DNA of 64,000 nt from Pseudomonas petrae. Lineage in GTDB: Bacteria; Pseudomonadota; Gammaproteobacteria; Pseudomonadales; Pseudomonadaceae. Position 1 is the first letter of the stretch. Every line of letters begins with the position of its first letter. Below the pieces are notes generated by a model. It saw only the letters and a list, made by a program, of their open reading frames with translations. It was not told the origin of the DNA and ran no database searches. Both the position numbers and the translations under genes were made by a program. Positions 17,215 through 26,531 of the stretch are shown piece after piece. The stretch is taken from assembly GCF_021728295.1 (NCBI RefSeq), contig NZ_JAKJXE010000007.1:62001-126000 (forward strand), given 5' to 3'.

Positions 17215-18123
17215 ATGGCCCGAGCCACCGCTGAAGCGCTTGATCGGCAGCACCTACCGGCGAAAAACCTGGCGCCGGTCAAGCGCCTGCCCAACGCCCC
17301 CACCCGCCCCGCTCGGCGAGTCGCGGTGCCGAAATCCACTAAGGCCTGGCAAACCCGCGCTGCCAACATTGCGCTGGCCTGGCTGCTGCCCGTGGCGCTG
17401 CTGGGCCTGTGGTACATCGGCACTGAACGCGGCTGGTTGTCGGAGCAAGTACTGCCCCCGCCCGCTTTCGTTTACCAGACGCTGGGCGATCTGGTCAGCA
17501 GCGGCGACTTGTGGCTGAACGCCTCCGCCAGTCTGCAGCGCGTGGTTGTGGGCTTTCTGATCGGCTCGGCGTTGGGGGTCGCCCTGGGGCTGGCGATGGG
17601 TTTGTCGAAAACCGTCGAGGATTATCTGCTGCCGACTTTCAACGCGCTGGTGCAGATTCCGGTATTGGGCTGGATGCCGTTTGCGTTGCTGCTGTTCGGC
17701 ATCGGCGAGCCACTGAAATACGTACTGATTGCCCACGCCGCGCTGGTCCCGGTGACGCTGTGTACGCTGCAAGCCTTCCATGAAGTGCCCAAGCGCCTGC
17801 TGGAAGTGGGCCGCGCGTACGGGTTCAGCCAACGCCAGATCGTCACCGATATCGTCCTGCCCTCCGCCGTCGCGCCGATCTTCACCGGTCTGCGTCTGGG
17901 CTTCACCAAAGCGTGGCTTTCGCTGGTGGTGGTTGAGCTGTTGGCTTCCAGCGAAGGGTTGGGTTACCTGATCGCTTACAGTCGGCAGTTATTTCAGCTG
18001 GATCTGGTCATGGCCGCCGTAGTGGTGGTTGGCACCATCGGGCTACTGATTGATCGCGGTTTCGAATTCATCGAGCGGCGCCTCAACCGAGGCCGTCCGG
18101 TCAAGACCGGGAGGTTGGCATGA
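17215..18123 (+). CDS. ABC transporter permease, SsuC/TauC type (first of two)
   Basis: Inner-membrane permease, 302 residues, with a basic N-terminal tail of about 55 residues and then six hydrophobic segments. The cytoplasmic EAA loop (EVPKRLLEVGRAYGFSQRQIVTDIVLPSAVAPIFTGLRLG) contacts the ATPase. I start it at 17215, four bases after the previous stop and preceded by CGGAGG; an open frame runs further upstream but inside the binding-protein gene. It overlaps the second permease by four bases. Confidence 0.92.
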   Translation: MARATAEALDRQHLPAKNLAPVKRLPNAPTRPARRVAVPKSTKAWQTRAANIALAWLLPVALLGLWYIGTERGWLSEQVLPPPAFVYQTLGDLVSSGDLWLNASASLQRVVVGFLIGSALGVALGLAMGLSKTVEDYLLPTFNALVQIPVLGWMPFALLLFGIGEPLKYVLIAHAALVPVTLCTLQAFHEVPKRLLEVGRAYGFSQRQIVTDIVLPSAVAPIFTGLRLGFTKAWLSLVVVELLASSEGLGYLIAYSRQLFQLDLVMAAVVVVGTIGLLIDRGFEFIERRLNRGRPVKTGRLA

Positions 18124-18908
18124 GCACGCTGACAATCCCACACGCCACCCAGACCCACCGCTATCGAGGTTGGGTTGTTCCCATCGTGGCGGTGGCGATC
18201 TGGTGGCTTGCGTCCAGTCAGGGCTGGAGCAGTTCCGGTTTGTTGGTCTCGCCGCAAAAGGTCGCCGTCACCGCCTGGGAGCAAGTGACGTCGGCGCAGT
18301 TCTGGCGCGCGATTTCCGCCAGTCTTGCGCGTGACCTGAGCGGCTTCTTCATCGGCACCACGCTGGGCCTGGTGCTCGGTTGCCTGCTGGGGTTTTCGCG
18401 GCTGTTCGAGCGGTTGGTGGGCCCGAGTTTCAATACCTTCAAGCAGATCTCGTTGTTCGCCTGGATTCCGCTGATCTCGGTGTGGTTCGGTCTGGGCGAC
18501 GTCGCCAAAGTCGTGTTTCTGTCCCTCGCCGCGCTGGTGCCGGTGGTGGTCAACACGTGCGACGGCTTGCGCAGCGTTTCTCCGGCGCTGCTGGAAGTCG
18601 CGAAGGTCTACGGATTCACCCGCTGGCAGACAATCATCGGCGTCATGCTGCCGGCAGCGCTGCCTTCGATCTTTACCGGCATCTACCTGGCGCTGGTGTA
18701 TTCGTGGCTGGCGACCATCGGCGCGGAATACCTGCTGGTGTCCGGCAGCGGCATTGGCAACACGCTCATCGATGGCAGCGAGCACTTCATGATGGACCTC
18801 GTGCTGTTCGGCATGATCGTCATCGGGCTGGTGGGTTGGGGGCTTAACGTCCTGGCGCGCCTTCTTGAACGACGCCTGCAACGGCTGTACGGCATCGCCC
18901 CGCGCTGA
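18120..18908 (+). CDS. ABC transporter permease, SsuC/TauC type (second of two)
   Basis: A second permease of the same family, 262 residues, with an EAA loop at VSPALLEVAKVYGFTRWQTIIGVMLPAALPSIFTGIYLA. Its start codon overlaps the stop of the first permease (ATGA). Two different permeases in one importer of this class point to a heterodimer, whereas the well-known SsuC and TauC act as homodimers. It lacks the long N-terminal tail of its partner. Confidence 0.92.
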   Translation: MSTLTIPHATQTHRYRGWVVPIVAVAIWWLASSQGWSSSGLLVSPQKVAVTAWEQVTSAQFWRAISASLARDLSGFFIGTTLGLVLGCLLGFSRLFERLVGPSFNTFKQISLFAWIPLISVWFGLGDVAKVVFLSLAALVPVVVNTCDGLRSVSPALLEVAKVYGFTRWQTIIGVMLPAALPSIFTGIYLALVYSWLATIGAEYLLVSGSGIGNTLIDGSEHFMMDLVLFGMIVIGLVGWGLNVLARLLERRLQRLYGIAPR

Positions 18909-18973
18909 GGCCGACGTGTTCAGCCTCAATCGAATCTCTCGCTTCGCTAAACTGATTTTCTGAAGGAAAGCCC

Positions 18974-19789
18974 ATGTCCGCCACTCGACCACTTACCACC
19001 CAGCACGTGGCCCAGGCCACCGTCCAACCACAGGACAATGGCCTGCGCCTGGAAAACATCAGCAAGCACTTCACCAGTGCAGGTGCCGACACCCAGCTGC
19101 ACGTTCTGGACAACGTCCAGCTGGACATCGCGCCGGGGGAGTTCATCACCATCGTGGGTGCCAGTGGTTGTGGCAAATCAACGCTGCTCAGGCTGATCCT
19201 CGGCCTGGACGAAGCATTCGATGGCCGCATCCTGCTGGACGACAAGCCGATCAGGGGCACGGGTCTTGAGCGCGGCATCGTGTTTCAGGATCACCGGCTT
19301 TTCCCGTGGCTGACGGTTGAGCAGAACGTCGCGGTTGGCCTGAAGAACGCACCGCTGAGCGCGGCGCAAAAACGTGAGACGGTGCGCGAACATATTCAGT
19401 TGGTTGGCCTGCAGGATTTCACTGAGTCGTACCCGCACCAGATTTCCGGCGGCATGGCGCAACGGGTGGCGATTGCCCGCGGACTGGTCAATCGGCCCAG
19501 CGTGCTACTCCTCGACGAACCCTTCGGCGCGCTGGATGCGCTGACCCGTACACGATTGCAGCGTGAGTTGCAGCACATCTGGCAGCAGGAAAAGATCACC
19601 ATGGTCCATGTCACCCATGATGTGGATGAGGCGGTTTATCTCGGTGATCGGGTGGTGGTGATGCAGCCGCATCCGGGGCGTATCCGGCGTATCGTCGACG
19701 TCGACCTGCCACGCCCGCGCAATCGCAGCGACGCGCGGTTTATTGCGCTGCGGGATGACGTGCTCAGCGATTTCGCGGAGTTGTCCTAG
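18974..19789 (+). CDS. ABC transporter ATP-binding protein, SsuB/TauB type
   Basis: Nucleotide-binding subunit, 271 residues. Walker A is GASGCGKST, the Q-loop is [14 protein letters not shown], the signature is [15 protein letters not shown], and Walker B is [15 protein letters not shown]. The switch His is in [21 protein letters not shown]. An N-terminal extension of about 25 residues precedes the cassette. It follows the second permease after 65 bases with its own AAGGAA ribosome site and completes the importer. Confidence 0.94.
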   Translation: MSATRPLTTQHVAQATVQPQDNGLRLENISKHFTSAGADTQLHVLDNVQLDIAPGEFITIVGASGCGKSTLLRLILGLDEAFDGRILLDDKPIRGTGLERGIVFQDHRLFPWLTVEQNVAVGLKNAPLSAAQKRETVREHIQLVGLQDFTESYPHQISGGMAQRVAIARGLVNRPSVLLLDEPFGALDALTRTRLQRELQHIWQQEKITMVHVTHDVDEAVYLGDRVVVMQPHPGRIRRIVDVDLPRPRNRSDARFIALRDDVLSDFAELS

Positions 19790-19843
19790 CGGGTGAAGAT
19801 CGCTTTCGATGCAGACTTCATGATGCAGCGTTCATAGCGGCCT

Positions 19844-20803
19844 TCAATCCGAGGCATCCACGGACACGCGATTGCGCCCGTTCTTCTTGGACTCGTACAG
19901 CGCCTGGTCCGCGCGCTCGATGAGCATCTTGTAGTCGTCCATCGGCGAGGTCATGTCAGCGACGCCCAGGCTGATCGTGCAATGAATGGCTTCGCCTTCC
20001 TGCATGACGTCAAGCGCCTCGACGGCAGCGCGCAGACGCTCGGCAAATATGGCGCCGCCTTGCTTGTCCGTATCGGGCAGCAGCACCGCGAACTCTTCGC
20101 CGCCGTAACGGCCTGCGATGTCAGCGTCGCGGATGTGCTCACGCACGACGTCCGCCACCCGCTGGATCACCCGATCGCCGCATTGATGCCCGTAGGTGTC
20201 GTTGACGCGTTTGAAGTGATCGATGTCGAACATCACCAACGCCGCCGAGGTGCCGTAACGCACATGCCGCGCATGCTCCAGACGCAGTGCTTCTTCCCAA
20301 TGGCCGCGGTTGTACAGGCTGGTCAGGCGGTCGGTGCTCGATAGCTTCTGCAGCTCGCGGTTGGCCGCCTGCAATTGCAGACGGTTCGTTGCCACATCGG
20401 TGACGTCGTAGATCACCAGGCACACATGGGTCACCATCCCGGTCGTCGACCGCAACGGAAACATCGTGGTGTTCTGGTACATGAAGTCTTCTTGCCCGGT
20501 GATGGGCTGATAGCTCTTGAAACGAACCAGAAAAGGGCGCTGCTCCCAGATCGTGAACGCTGGCGTGCCGAGGGTAATCACGCTATCGATCTTGTTTTTC
20601 AGCCAGCGCTCGTTGATCTCCGGGAACAACGAAAAGAACGAACGGGTCGCCGCCTCGTACGACAGTATCCCGGAACGGTTCTCCATGAAGGTGTTCCAGA
20701 CCTGCACCCGGTATTCCTGATCCAGCACCACCACGCCGACGTCGATGCTCTGCGTCACGGTGAGCAGCCAGTGCAATTCCTTGAAATCGATACGATCGTT
20801 CAT
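19844..20803 (-). CDS. Diguanylate cyclase with PAS sensor domain
   Basis: Makes cyclic-di-GMP from two GTP. 319 residues: an N-terminal PAS domain (about 13-130, starting VTQSIDVGVVVLDQEYRVQVWN) and a C-terminal GGDEF domain (about 155-315). The active-site motif is GGEEF (234-238), an accepted active variant. The inhibitory I-site RDAD (225-228) lies five residues before it, so feedback inhibition by the product is likely. There is no membrane segment, so it is a cytosolic sensor. Its start is three bases after the stop of the receiver/CheC-like gene, so the two are co-transcribed and probably act in one pathway. Confidence 0.93.
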   Translation of the reverse strand: MNDRIDFKELHWLLTVTQSIDVGVVVLDQEYRVQVWNTFMENRSGILSYEAATRSFFSLFPEINERWLKNKIDSVITLGTPAFTIWEQRPFLVRFKSYQPITGQEDFMYQNTTMFPLRSTTGMVTHVCLVIYDVTDVATNRLQLQAANRELQKLSSTDRLTSLYNRGHWEEALRLEHARHVRYGTSAALVMFDIDHFKRVNDTYGHQCGDRVIQRVADVVREHIRDADIAGRYGGEEFAVLLPDTDKQGGAIFAERLRAAVEALDVMQEGEAIHCTISLGVADMTSPMDDYKMLIERADQALYESKKNGRNRVSVDASD

Positions 20804-20806
20804 GAA

Positions 20807-21808
20807 TCAGCTCATCAAGTGGGCGAGTTTCCGCGACAGCAGCTCGACCGAATCTTCGGTGAACAACATCAACAGATCGAAATGGATGTTATGACCTTCC
20901 AGGCTGTAACTGATCTCCACAGCCAGCGTCTTCTTCCAGCGCCGCTCGTTGAGCCGGATCAGCTCTTCAATGCCGCTGTGCAAACCCAGGACCTGAGGGT
21001 GGCCCTGTGAAAATGCGATGTCGAGCTGCTCCGCAATGCCGCTCAGACAAGCGCCGATCAGGATGGAGGACAGGTCCAGCAACATCTCCATGTCGGAATA
21101 GTCGGCGTCGTCGATCTTCATCAGTTGCGCCATGTCGGCGATTTCCGAGTCATGAAACAACAACAGCGCTTCGCCGGCGATGCCGCCACCGATATAGCCC
21201 TGACACACCGCCGTGAGCCGGTCATTGGCCTGTGCATCGGCCAGCGCCATGTGCAACTCACCTACTTCCAGCATGTTGACGTTAGGCACCGGCAGTTGCA
21301 CGAATACGCCCAACACCCGCGCCAGCAAAGCGGCCGCGCGGCCCATCGCGACGTTAACGGTCTCGCGGAATGCGTCGTTAAAACTGATGGCCACCTGGTC
21401 GACGCTCGATGCCGGGGCGAGCGATGGACTCGCGCCCTCCCCCAACAGGCCCAACCGCTGAAGGGTTTGCTGCAACTCATGTGGATCGGCCGGTTTTTTC
21501 AGGAAGGCCAGCGCGCCCAGTTCGAGGGTACGGCGCACCGCCTCTTCCTGAACGTCGCCAGAGACGACAATGACGCTGGTCTGCAGGCTTTCCGCGCGGA
21601 TGGCGGCCAGCGTCTGGTAGCCGTCCATGTCCGGCATCGTCAGATCCAGCAACACCACCCGGCCCAGCCCCTGACGAATCGCCTCGATCCCTTCACGGCC
21701 GTTGGTCGCCGTGGACACTGACACATCCCACTCGGTCGGCAGGGCCTTCATCAGCTGCTTGCGCGCCATGTTGGAGTCGTCGCATATCAGTAAGGGAATC
21801 GTGGGCAT
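20807..21808 (-). CDS. Response regulator fused to a CheC/CheX-like domain
   Basis: 333 residues. Residues 1-120 are a receiver domain with the acidic pair Asp10/Asp11, phospho-acceptor Asp55 (VVLLDLTMPDMDG) and Lys in LAFLKKPAD. Residues about 140-330 resemble the CheC/CheX/FliY phosphatase fold: the ETVN motif followed by PVP about 20 residues later matches one CheC active site. The second site position reads DLSSILIGACL, where the usual Glu and Asn are missing, so only one site should work. It may dephosphorylate its own or another receiver and adjust the neighbouring cyclase. It is first in a two-gene operon with the PAS-GGDEF gene. Confidence 0.85.
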   Translation of the reverse strand: MPTIPLLICDDSNMARKQLMKALPTEWDVSVSTATNGREGIEAIRQGLGRVVLLDLTMPDMDGYQTLAAIRAESLQTSVIVVSGDVQEEAVRRTLELGALAFLKKPADPHELQQTLQRLGLLGEGASPSLAPASSVDQVAISFNDAFRETVNVAMGRAAALLARVLGVFVQLPVPNVNMLEVGELHMALADAQANDRLTAVCQGYIGGGIAGEALLLFHDSEIADMAQLMKIDDADYSDMEMLLDLSSILIGACLSGIAEQLDIAFSQGHPQVLGLHSGIEELIRLNERRWKKTLAVEISYSLEGHNIHFDLLMLFTEDSVELLSRKLAHLMS

Positions 21809-22134
21809 CTACTTCTCACAGCAAAAGAGTTTCAGGCCGGGCCCGGTGTAGAGCAGCGTCACAATGGGTGAACAAACACTCACGCCAAACTGTAGCTGAT
21901 GACAGGTCATCAAAGCGTTAAGCCTGTGGGTAGATTCTTCACCCATTCAACAATGGGCTGCGTGACATGCAATTACTGTGCACAGCTGATCCGGTTCATC
22001 TCAGCTGGATAGACCAAATCCTTCCATTTGGATGGCAAGAAGCACAGCAGGGTAACGCAGTGCGTGTGGCGAGAATATGTCAAATGCGCCGTCATTGGTG
22101 AGGGAGGCCAGAGGATGTGCGGAAATCAGCGCAT
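21809..22134. other. Intergenic region before the receiver/CheC-like gene
   Basis: About 325 bases without a convincing gene. A long-range inverted repeat, AATGGGTGAA (21863-21872) and TTCACCCATT (21938-21947), could form a stem with a 65-base loop in the 5' leader of the receiver/CheC-like operon. A 64-codon minus-strand frame (22001-22195) runs through the next terminator and has no ribosome site, so I do not call it. Confidence 0.35.
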
Positions 22135-22166
22135 AAAAAAGCCCCGACGCAGGCGCCGGGGCTTTT
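22135..22166 (-). terminator. Bidirectional terminator downstream of the BON gene
   Basis: AAAAAA-GCCCCG (22135-22146) and CGGGGC-TTTT (22157-22166) form a strong stem with U runs on both strands. A second hairpin, CGGCTGAC/GTCAGCCG (22211-22238), lies between it and the BON stop and has no U run. Confidence 0.85.
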
Positions 22167-22266
22167 GATGACCACATCCTTGTGGCCTTTCGCATGAACC
22201 TTGAATCAGGCGGCTGACGACTTTCACGCTGTCAGCCGATTATCCCGCAGGTTCTACCGAATGGAA

Positions 22267-22617
22267 TTACTCAGCTTTCAGGCCGTCAGCCGACACAGCT
22301 TTCACGCCTTTGATTTTCTTGGTGATCGCCACAGCGGTAGTTTTCTGTGCATCAGTGATAGCGACAGTCGACGACAGGGAAACCACACCTTTGTTGGTCT
22401 CAACCTTGATGTCGGAGCCAGGAATGCCTTTTTCGGTCAGCAGATCAGATTTGACCTTGGTGGTGATCCAGGTATCAGAACCAGCTTCTTTGGTCTTTGC
22501 GACTTCGTTTGCAGCTACAGTCATTGGCGCCTGAGCAGAGGTCTGAGCCATGGCTACGTTCGCCATAGTCAAAGTCAGAGCAGTGGCGGTAGCAGCAGCA
22601 ATAGCGAACTTCTTCAT
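22267..22617 (-). CDS. BON-domain periplasmic protein (OsmY-like, single BON)
   Basis: 116 residues. A cleaved signal peptide (MKKFAIAAATATALTLTMANVAMAQ) sends it to the periplasm. One BON domain follows (about 48-115): the segment starting SDTWITTKVKSDLLTEKG, then IKVETNKGVVSLSSTV and TAVAITKKIKGVKAV. BON proteins bind membranes and are often induced by osmotic or envelope stress. I chose the ATG at 22617, which has CAGGAG ahead of it. The gene stands alone between two terminators and has a candidate sigma-54 promoter, which is unusual for this class. Confidence 0.9.
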   Translation of the reverse strand: MKKFAIAAATATALTLTMANVAMAQTSAQAPMTVAANEVAKTKEAGSDTWITTKVKSDLLTEKGIPGSDIKVETNKGVVSLSSTVAITDAQKTTAVAITKKIKGVKAVSADGLKAE

Positions 22618-22683
22618 ACGGGTAACTCCTGTTTTTCTCAGAATCTGCGCCAATCTGATTGGCTGCAGGGTTACTGATATGTC

Positions 22684-22698
22684 GCAAGCACTGTGCCA
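22684..22698 (-). promoter_or_regulatory. Candidate sigma-54 promoter of the BON gene
   Basis: On the minus strand, TGGCACAGTGCTTGC matches the -24/-12 consensus TGGCAC-N5-TTGC, with exactly ten bases between the invariant GG and GC. Transcription would start near 22672, giving a leader of about 55 bases. No convincing sigma-70 pair competes in this stretch. The activator is unknown. Confidence 0.65.
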
Positions 22699-22861
22699 AC
22701 CCGCGCCATCGAATAAATTCCTTATATATCAATAGCTTATATTTTCCCGCATCCACTCCCGTCGTGCAGATTGCCCGCTTCAGGAAAGTTCCGCTTGCAA
22801 GATGCATGTTCTGACGAGGCGCGAAGCCACTGATCTCGTCGCTAAGCCCTTAATTGCGCTC

Positions 22862-22888
22862 AAAAAAAAGAGCCCCGAAGGGCTCTCT
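22862..22888 (-). terminator. Terminator of the rimP-pnp operon
   Basis: Read on the minus strand: AGAGCCC, loop TTCG, GGGCTCT, then eight U (the A run at 22862-22869). It lies about 25 bases after the pnp stop and closes the long translation operon. Confidence 0.92.
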
Positions 22889-22911
22889 TTATCAGCAGCG
22901 GGGAGAGCGGG

Positions 22912-25017
22912 TTAAACCCCCGACGCCTTGGCAGCTGCAACGTCTTTGATCGACAGCTTGATGCGACCGCGGTTGTCCACGTCCAGCACCAGTACTTCGA
23001 CTTCCTGACCTTCTTTCAAGATGTCAGTGACTTTCTCTACGCGAGCGTCGCTCAACATGGAGATGTGCACCAGACCGTCTTTGCCCGGCAGGATGTTGAC
23101 GAACGCGCCGAAGTCGACGATGCGCTCAACCTTACCGATGTAGATCTTGCCGATCTCGGCTTCAGCGGTGATACCCAGAACGCGCTGACGTGCAGCTTCA
23201 GCAGCTTCCTTGGTTTCGCCAAAGATCTTGATCGAGCCGTCGTCTTCGATATCGATCGACGCTTTGGTCTCTTCGCAGATGGCACGGATGGTCGCGCCGC
23301 CTTTGCCGATCACGTCGCGGATCTTGTCGGTGTCGATCTTCATCGCGATCATGGTCGGCGCGTTTTCCGACAGCTCGGTGCGCGACTGACCGATGATGGT
23401 GTTCATCTGACCCAGGATGTTCAGACGTGCTTCCAGTGCCTGACCCAAAGCGATCTCCATGATCTCTTCGGTGATGCCCTTGATCTTGATGTCCATCTGC
23501 AGCGCGGTCACACCCTTGGCGGTACCGGCCACTTTGAAGTCCATGTCGCCCAGGTGGTCTTCGTCACCCAGGATGTCGGTCAGGATGGCGAACTTCTCGC
23601 CTTCTTTAACCAGACCCATGGCGATACCGGCAACCGGCGCCTTCATTGGAACACCAGCGTCCATCAGGGCCAGCGAAGCGCCACAGACCGAAGCCATGGA
23701 GCTGGAACCGTTGGACTCGGTGATTTCCGATACGACACGGATGGTGTACGGGAACACGTCGGCAGCAGGCAGCATGGCCTGAACCGAACGGCGGGCCAGA
23801 CGGCCGTGACCGATTTCACGACGACCTGCGCCACCCATGCGACCACACTCGCCCACCGAGAACGGAGGGAAGTTGTAGTGCAGCATGAACGGGTCTTTTT
23901 TCTCGCCTTCGAGGGTGTCGAGCAACTGAGCGTCACGCGCGGTACCCAGGGTGGCCACGACCAGCGCCTGAGTTTCGCCACGGGTGAACAGCGCCGAACC
24001 GTGAGTCTTCGGCAGAACGCCGACTTCGATGTTCAGCGGACGAACAGTCTTGGTGTCGCGACCGTCGATACGCGGCTTGCCGTTGACGATGTTTTCGCGA
24101 ACGGTGCGGTATTCGATTTCGCCGAACGCTGCTTTGACTTCGCTGGCGGACGGGCTGCCGTCTTCAACAGCCAGCTTGGCAACGACCTGATCCTTCAGCT
24201 CACCCAGACGAGCGTAACGATCGGCCTTGACGGTGATGGTGTAGGCCTCGGAGATCGCTGTGCCGAACTCGGAGCGGATAGCGCCCAGCAATTCAGTGGC
24301 TTCAGCTTTCGGCGCCCAGTTCCAGGTTGGCTTGGCAGCTTCGGCGGCCAGCTCTTTGACGGCCTTGATGACCGACTGGAATTCGTCGTGGGCAAACAGC
24401 ACGGCGCCCAGCATCTGGTCTTCGGTCAGTTCTTTGGCTTCCGACTCAACCATCAGCACCGCTTCTTCGGTACCGGCAACGACCATGTCCAGGCTCGATG
24501 CTTTCAGTTGCTCGTAAGTCGGGTTCAGCAGGTAGCCGGTGCTCTCGTGGAAAGCAACGCGCGCGGCACCGATCGGGCCGTCGAACGGAATGCCGGAGAT
24601 TGCCAGGGCAGCCGAAGTACCGATCATCGCAGCGACGTCCGGATCGGTTTTCTTGCTGGTGGAGACGACGGTGCAGACAACCTGCACCTCGTTCATGAAG
24701 CCTTCTGGAAACAGTGGGCGGATCGGACGGTCGATCAAACGCGAAGTCAGTGTTTCTTTTTCGGAAGGACGGCCTTCACGCTTGAAGAAACCACCAGGGA
24801 TCTTGCCAGCGGCGTAGGTCTTTTCCTGGTAGTGAACGGAAAGAGGGAAAAAGCCTTTGCTTGCGTCTGCATGCTTGGCGCCGACCACAGTCACGAGAAC
24901 GGTGACGTCGTCGTCAACGGTGACCAATACAGCACCAGAAGCTTGACGGGCAATACGGCCAGTCTCGAGGGTTACGGTCGATTGACCGAATTGAAATTTC
25001 TTGATTACCGGGTTCAC
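22912..25017 (-). CDS. pnp: Polyribonucleotide nucleotidyltransferase (PNPase)
   Basis: Phosphorolytic 3'-5' exoribonuclease, a core degradosome enzyme, 701 residues. Two RNase PH domains are separated by a helical linker; the active-site area contains RGETQALV and the [19 protein letters not shown] stretch. A KH domain follows ([17 protein letters not shown]), then a C-terminal S1 domain ([28 protein letters not shown]). Length and domain order are normal. It is the last gene of the operon, behind rpsO, with a structured RNA spacer upstream that may serve in RNase III processing and autoregulation as known in E. coli. Confidence 0.98.
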   Translation of the reverse strand: MNPVIKKFQFGQSTVTLETGRIARQASGAVLVTVDDDVTVLVTVVGAKHADASKGFFPLSVHYQEKTYAAGKIPGGFFKREGRPSEKETLTSRLIDRPIRPLFPEGFMNEVQVVCTVVSTSKKTDPDVAAMIGTSAALAISGIPFDGPIGAARVAFHESTGYLLNPTYEQLKASSLDMVVAGTEEAVLMVESEAKELTEDQMLGAVLFAHDEFQSVIKAVKELAAEAAKPTWNWAPKAEATELLGAIRSEFGTAISEAYTITVKADRYARLGELKDQVVAKLAVEDGSPSASEVKAAFGEIEYRTVRENIVNGKPRIDGRDTKTVRPLNIEVGVLPKTHGSALFTRGETQALVVATLGTARDAQLLDTLEGEKKDPFMLHYNFPPFSVGECGRMGGAGRREIGHGRLARRSVQAMLPAADVFPYTIRVVSEITESNGSSSMASVCGASLALMDAGVPMKAPVAGIAMGLVKEGEKFAILTDILGDEDHLGDMDFKVAGTAKGVTALQMDIKIKGITEEIMEIALGQALEARLNILGQMNTIIGQSRTELSENAPTMIAMKIDTDKIRDVIGKGGATIRAICEETKASIDIEDDGSIKIFGETKEAAEAARQRVLGITAEAEIGKIYIGKVERIVDFGAFVNILPGKDGLVHISMLSDARVEKVTDILKEGQEVEVLVLDVDNRGRIKLSIKDVAAAKASGV

Positions 25018-25116
25018 GGTTTCCTACCTTCTTTGTGGCTCTTGGGGAACTGGTTTCTTGCGAATTCTTGGGCAGCGAGGGGAATCGGACCCTTCGGCAG
25101 TCCAGATACAACTAGA

Positions 25117-25150
25117 GGCTGGGAGCCCGCCAGCCCACTGGTAAAACCAG
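25117..25150 (-). other. Tandem hairpins in the rpsO-pnp spacer
   Basis: Two adjacent stems, GGCTGG/CCAGCC (25117-25135) and CTGGT/ACCAG (25138-25150), lie between rpsO and pnp without a U run. They look like an RNA-processing or stability element rather than a full terminator; E. coli has an RNase III site at the corresponding place. Confidence 0.5.
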
Positions 25151-25189
25151 CGGAACATGACGACCAACCAACCTCTATCCGAGTCGTTA

Positions 25190-25459
25190 TTAGCGACGCA
25201 GACCCAGACGACCGATCAGGGCGCTGTAACGGCTAACGTCCTTACCTTTCAGGTAATCCAGCAGCTTGCGACGCTGGTTTACCATACGGATCAGACCACG
25301 ACGGGAGTGGTGATCCTTACCGTTGGCCTTGAAGTGGCCTTGCAGTTTGTTGATGTTGGCGGTCAGCAGTGCAACTTGCACTTCTGGCGAACCAGTATCA
25401 CCAACAGCTTGCTGGTAGTCGGTTACGATCTGAGCTTTATCTTCAACGCTGAGTGCCAT
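25190..25459 (-). CDS. rpsO: 30S ribosomal protein S15
   Basis: Small-subunit protein that binds 16S rRNA early in assembly, 89 residues, the standard length. The sequence is fully conserved in style: [29 protein letters not shown], the segment from [14 protein letters not shown] to [12 protein letters not shown] and [13 protein letters not shown]. Start at 25459 (MALSVEDK) with an AAGGAATG site upstream. It lies between truB and pnp as in most gamma-proteobacteria. Confidence 0.98.
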   Translation of the reverse strand: MALSVEDKAQIVTDYQQAVGDTGSPEVQVALLTANINKLQGHFKANGKDHHSRRGLIRMVNQRRKLLDYLKGKDVSRYSALIGRLGLRR

Positions 25460-25610
25460 GTGGGCATTCCTTTTATCAAGAAACCGCTCCAGGGAGACGG
25501 TTTCAACAGGCCGAGAGCTGACTCTCGTATTTAAATGTGAGGAGTGACCATGCCTGTTAACAGCCACCCTCGTACCGCCGTGCCAGGAAACCCTGCCGCG
25601 ACGGGTCCGG

Positions 25611-26528
25611 TCACTCTGACCGAATTAGTCGACGTGGCGCAATGCGCCCGTCTTCACTCACTTCACCGATCCCGATGAAGCGTCCTTCATGATCCTGCAC
25701 CCGCACCATGCCAAACTTCGGCGCGTCGGGGGCTCTTACTGGCTGACCGTGCAGCCAGTAAAACGAACTGTGCTCGGAGAACTGCAGCAGCGGCCAATCC
25801 AGCAACCCGCTGTCCGATGGCATCAGGAAGCGATCAACCGCTTCGTTTCCGCCTTCGGCATGCACCGCTTCCAGCTCTTCCAGCGTTACCGTCTGGGCCA
25901 GCGTGAAAGGACCGGCCTGGGTGCGACGCAACTGAGCGACGTAAGCACCGCAGCCCAGCTTTTCACCGATATCTTCCACGAGGGTACGAATATAGGTGCC
26001 TTTGGTGCAGTCGACAGCCAAACGAGCGGTCTCACCTTCACACGCCAATAATTCCAGGCGCGCAATAGTAACAGAACGTGGTTCGCGCTCCACCACTTCC
26101 CCAGCCCGGGCCAGCTTGTATAACGGCTGACCGTCCCGCTTGAGGGCGGAGTACATCGGCGGTATCTGACTGATATTCCCGCGAAATGCCGGAAGCACCG
26201 CTTCGATATCCGAGCGACCAACGGTCACAGGCCGCGTCTGCAGAACCTCACCCTCGGCGTCGGCCGTGGTGGTGGTCTTGCCGAGCTGCATCAGGGTTTC
26301 ATAACCCTTGTCGGAATCGAGCAGGTACTGGGAAAACTTTGTTGCCTCACCGAAGCACAGCGGCAGAACGCCAGTTGCCAGCGGATCGAGACTGCCCGTA
26401 TGGCCGGCTTTTTCTGCGTTGAGCAACCAGCGCACTTTTTGCAGCGCGGCGTTGGACGTGAAGCCCAGCGGCTTGTCGAGCAGGATGATCCCGCTGACGT
26501 TACGGCGAATACGCTTGACCTGAGCCAC
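25611..26528 (-). CDS. truB: tRNA pseudouridine(55) synthase
   Basis: Converts U55 in the T-loop of tRNAs to pseudouridine. 305 residues; the catalytic Asp48 lies in [12 protein letters not shown], after the N-terminal [25 protein letters not shown] [16 protein letters not shown] is the second conserved region, and a C-terminal PUA-type segment follows ([26 protein letters not shown]). It starts three bases after the rbfA stop, so translation is likely coupled. Confidence 0.97.
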   Translation of the reverse strand: MAQVKRIRRNVSGIILLDKPLGFTSNAALQKVRWLLNAEKAGHTGSLDPLATGVLPLCFGEATKFSQYLLDSDKGYETLMQLGKTTTTADAEGEVLQTRPVTVGRSDIEAVLPAFRGNISQIPPMYSALKRDGQPLYKLARAGEVVEREPRSVTIARLELLACEGETARLAVDCTKGTYIRTLVEDIGEKLGCGAYVAQLRRTQAGPFTLAQTVTLEELEAVHAEGGNEAVDRFLMPSDSGLLDWPLLQFSEHSSFYWLHGQPVRAPDAPKFGMVRVQDHEGRFIGIGEVSEDGRIAPRRLIRSE

Positions 26529-26531
26529 GCC

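Noticed and set aside
22001..22195. 64-codon minus-strand frame downstream of the BON gene
   Set aside because: It runs through a strong terminator and lacks a ribosome site.
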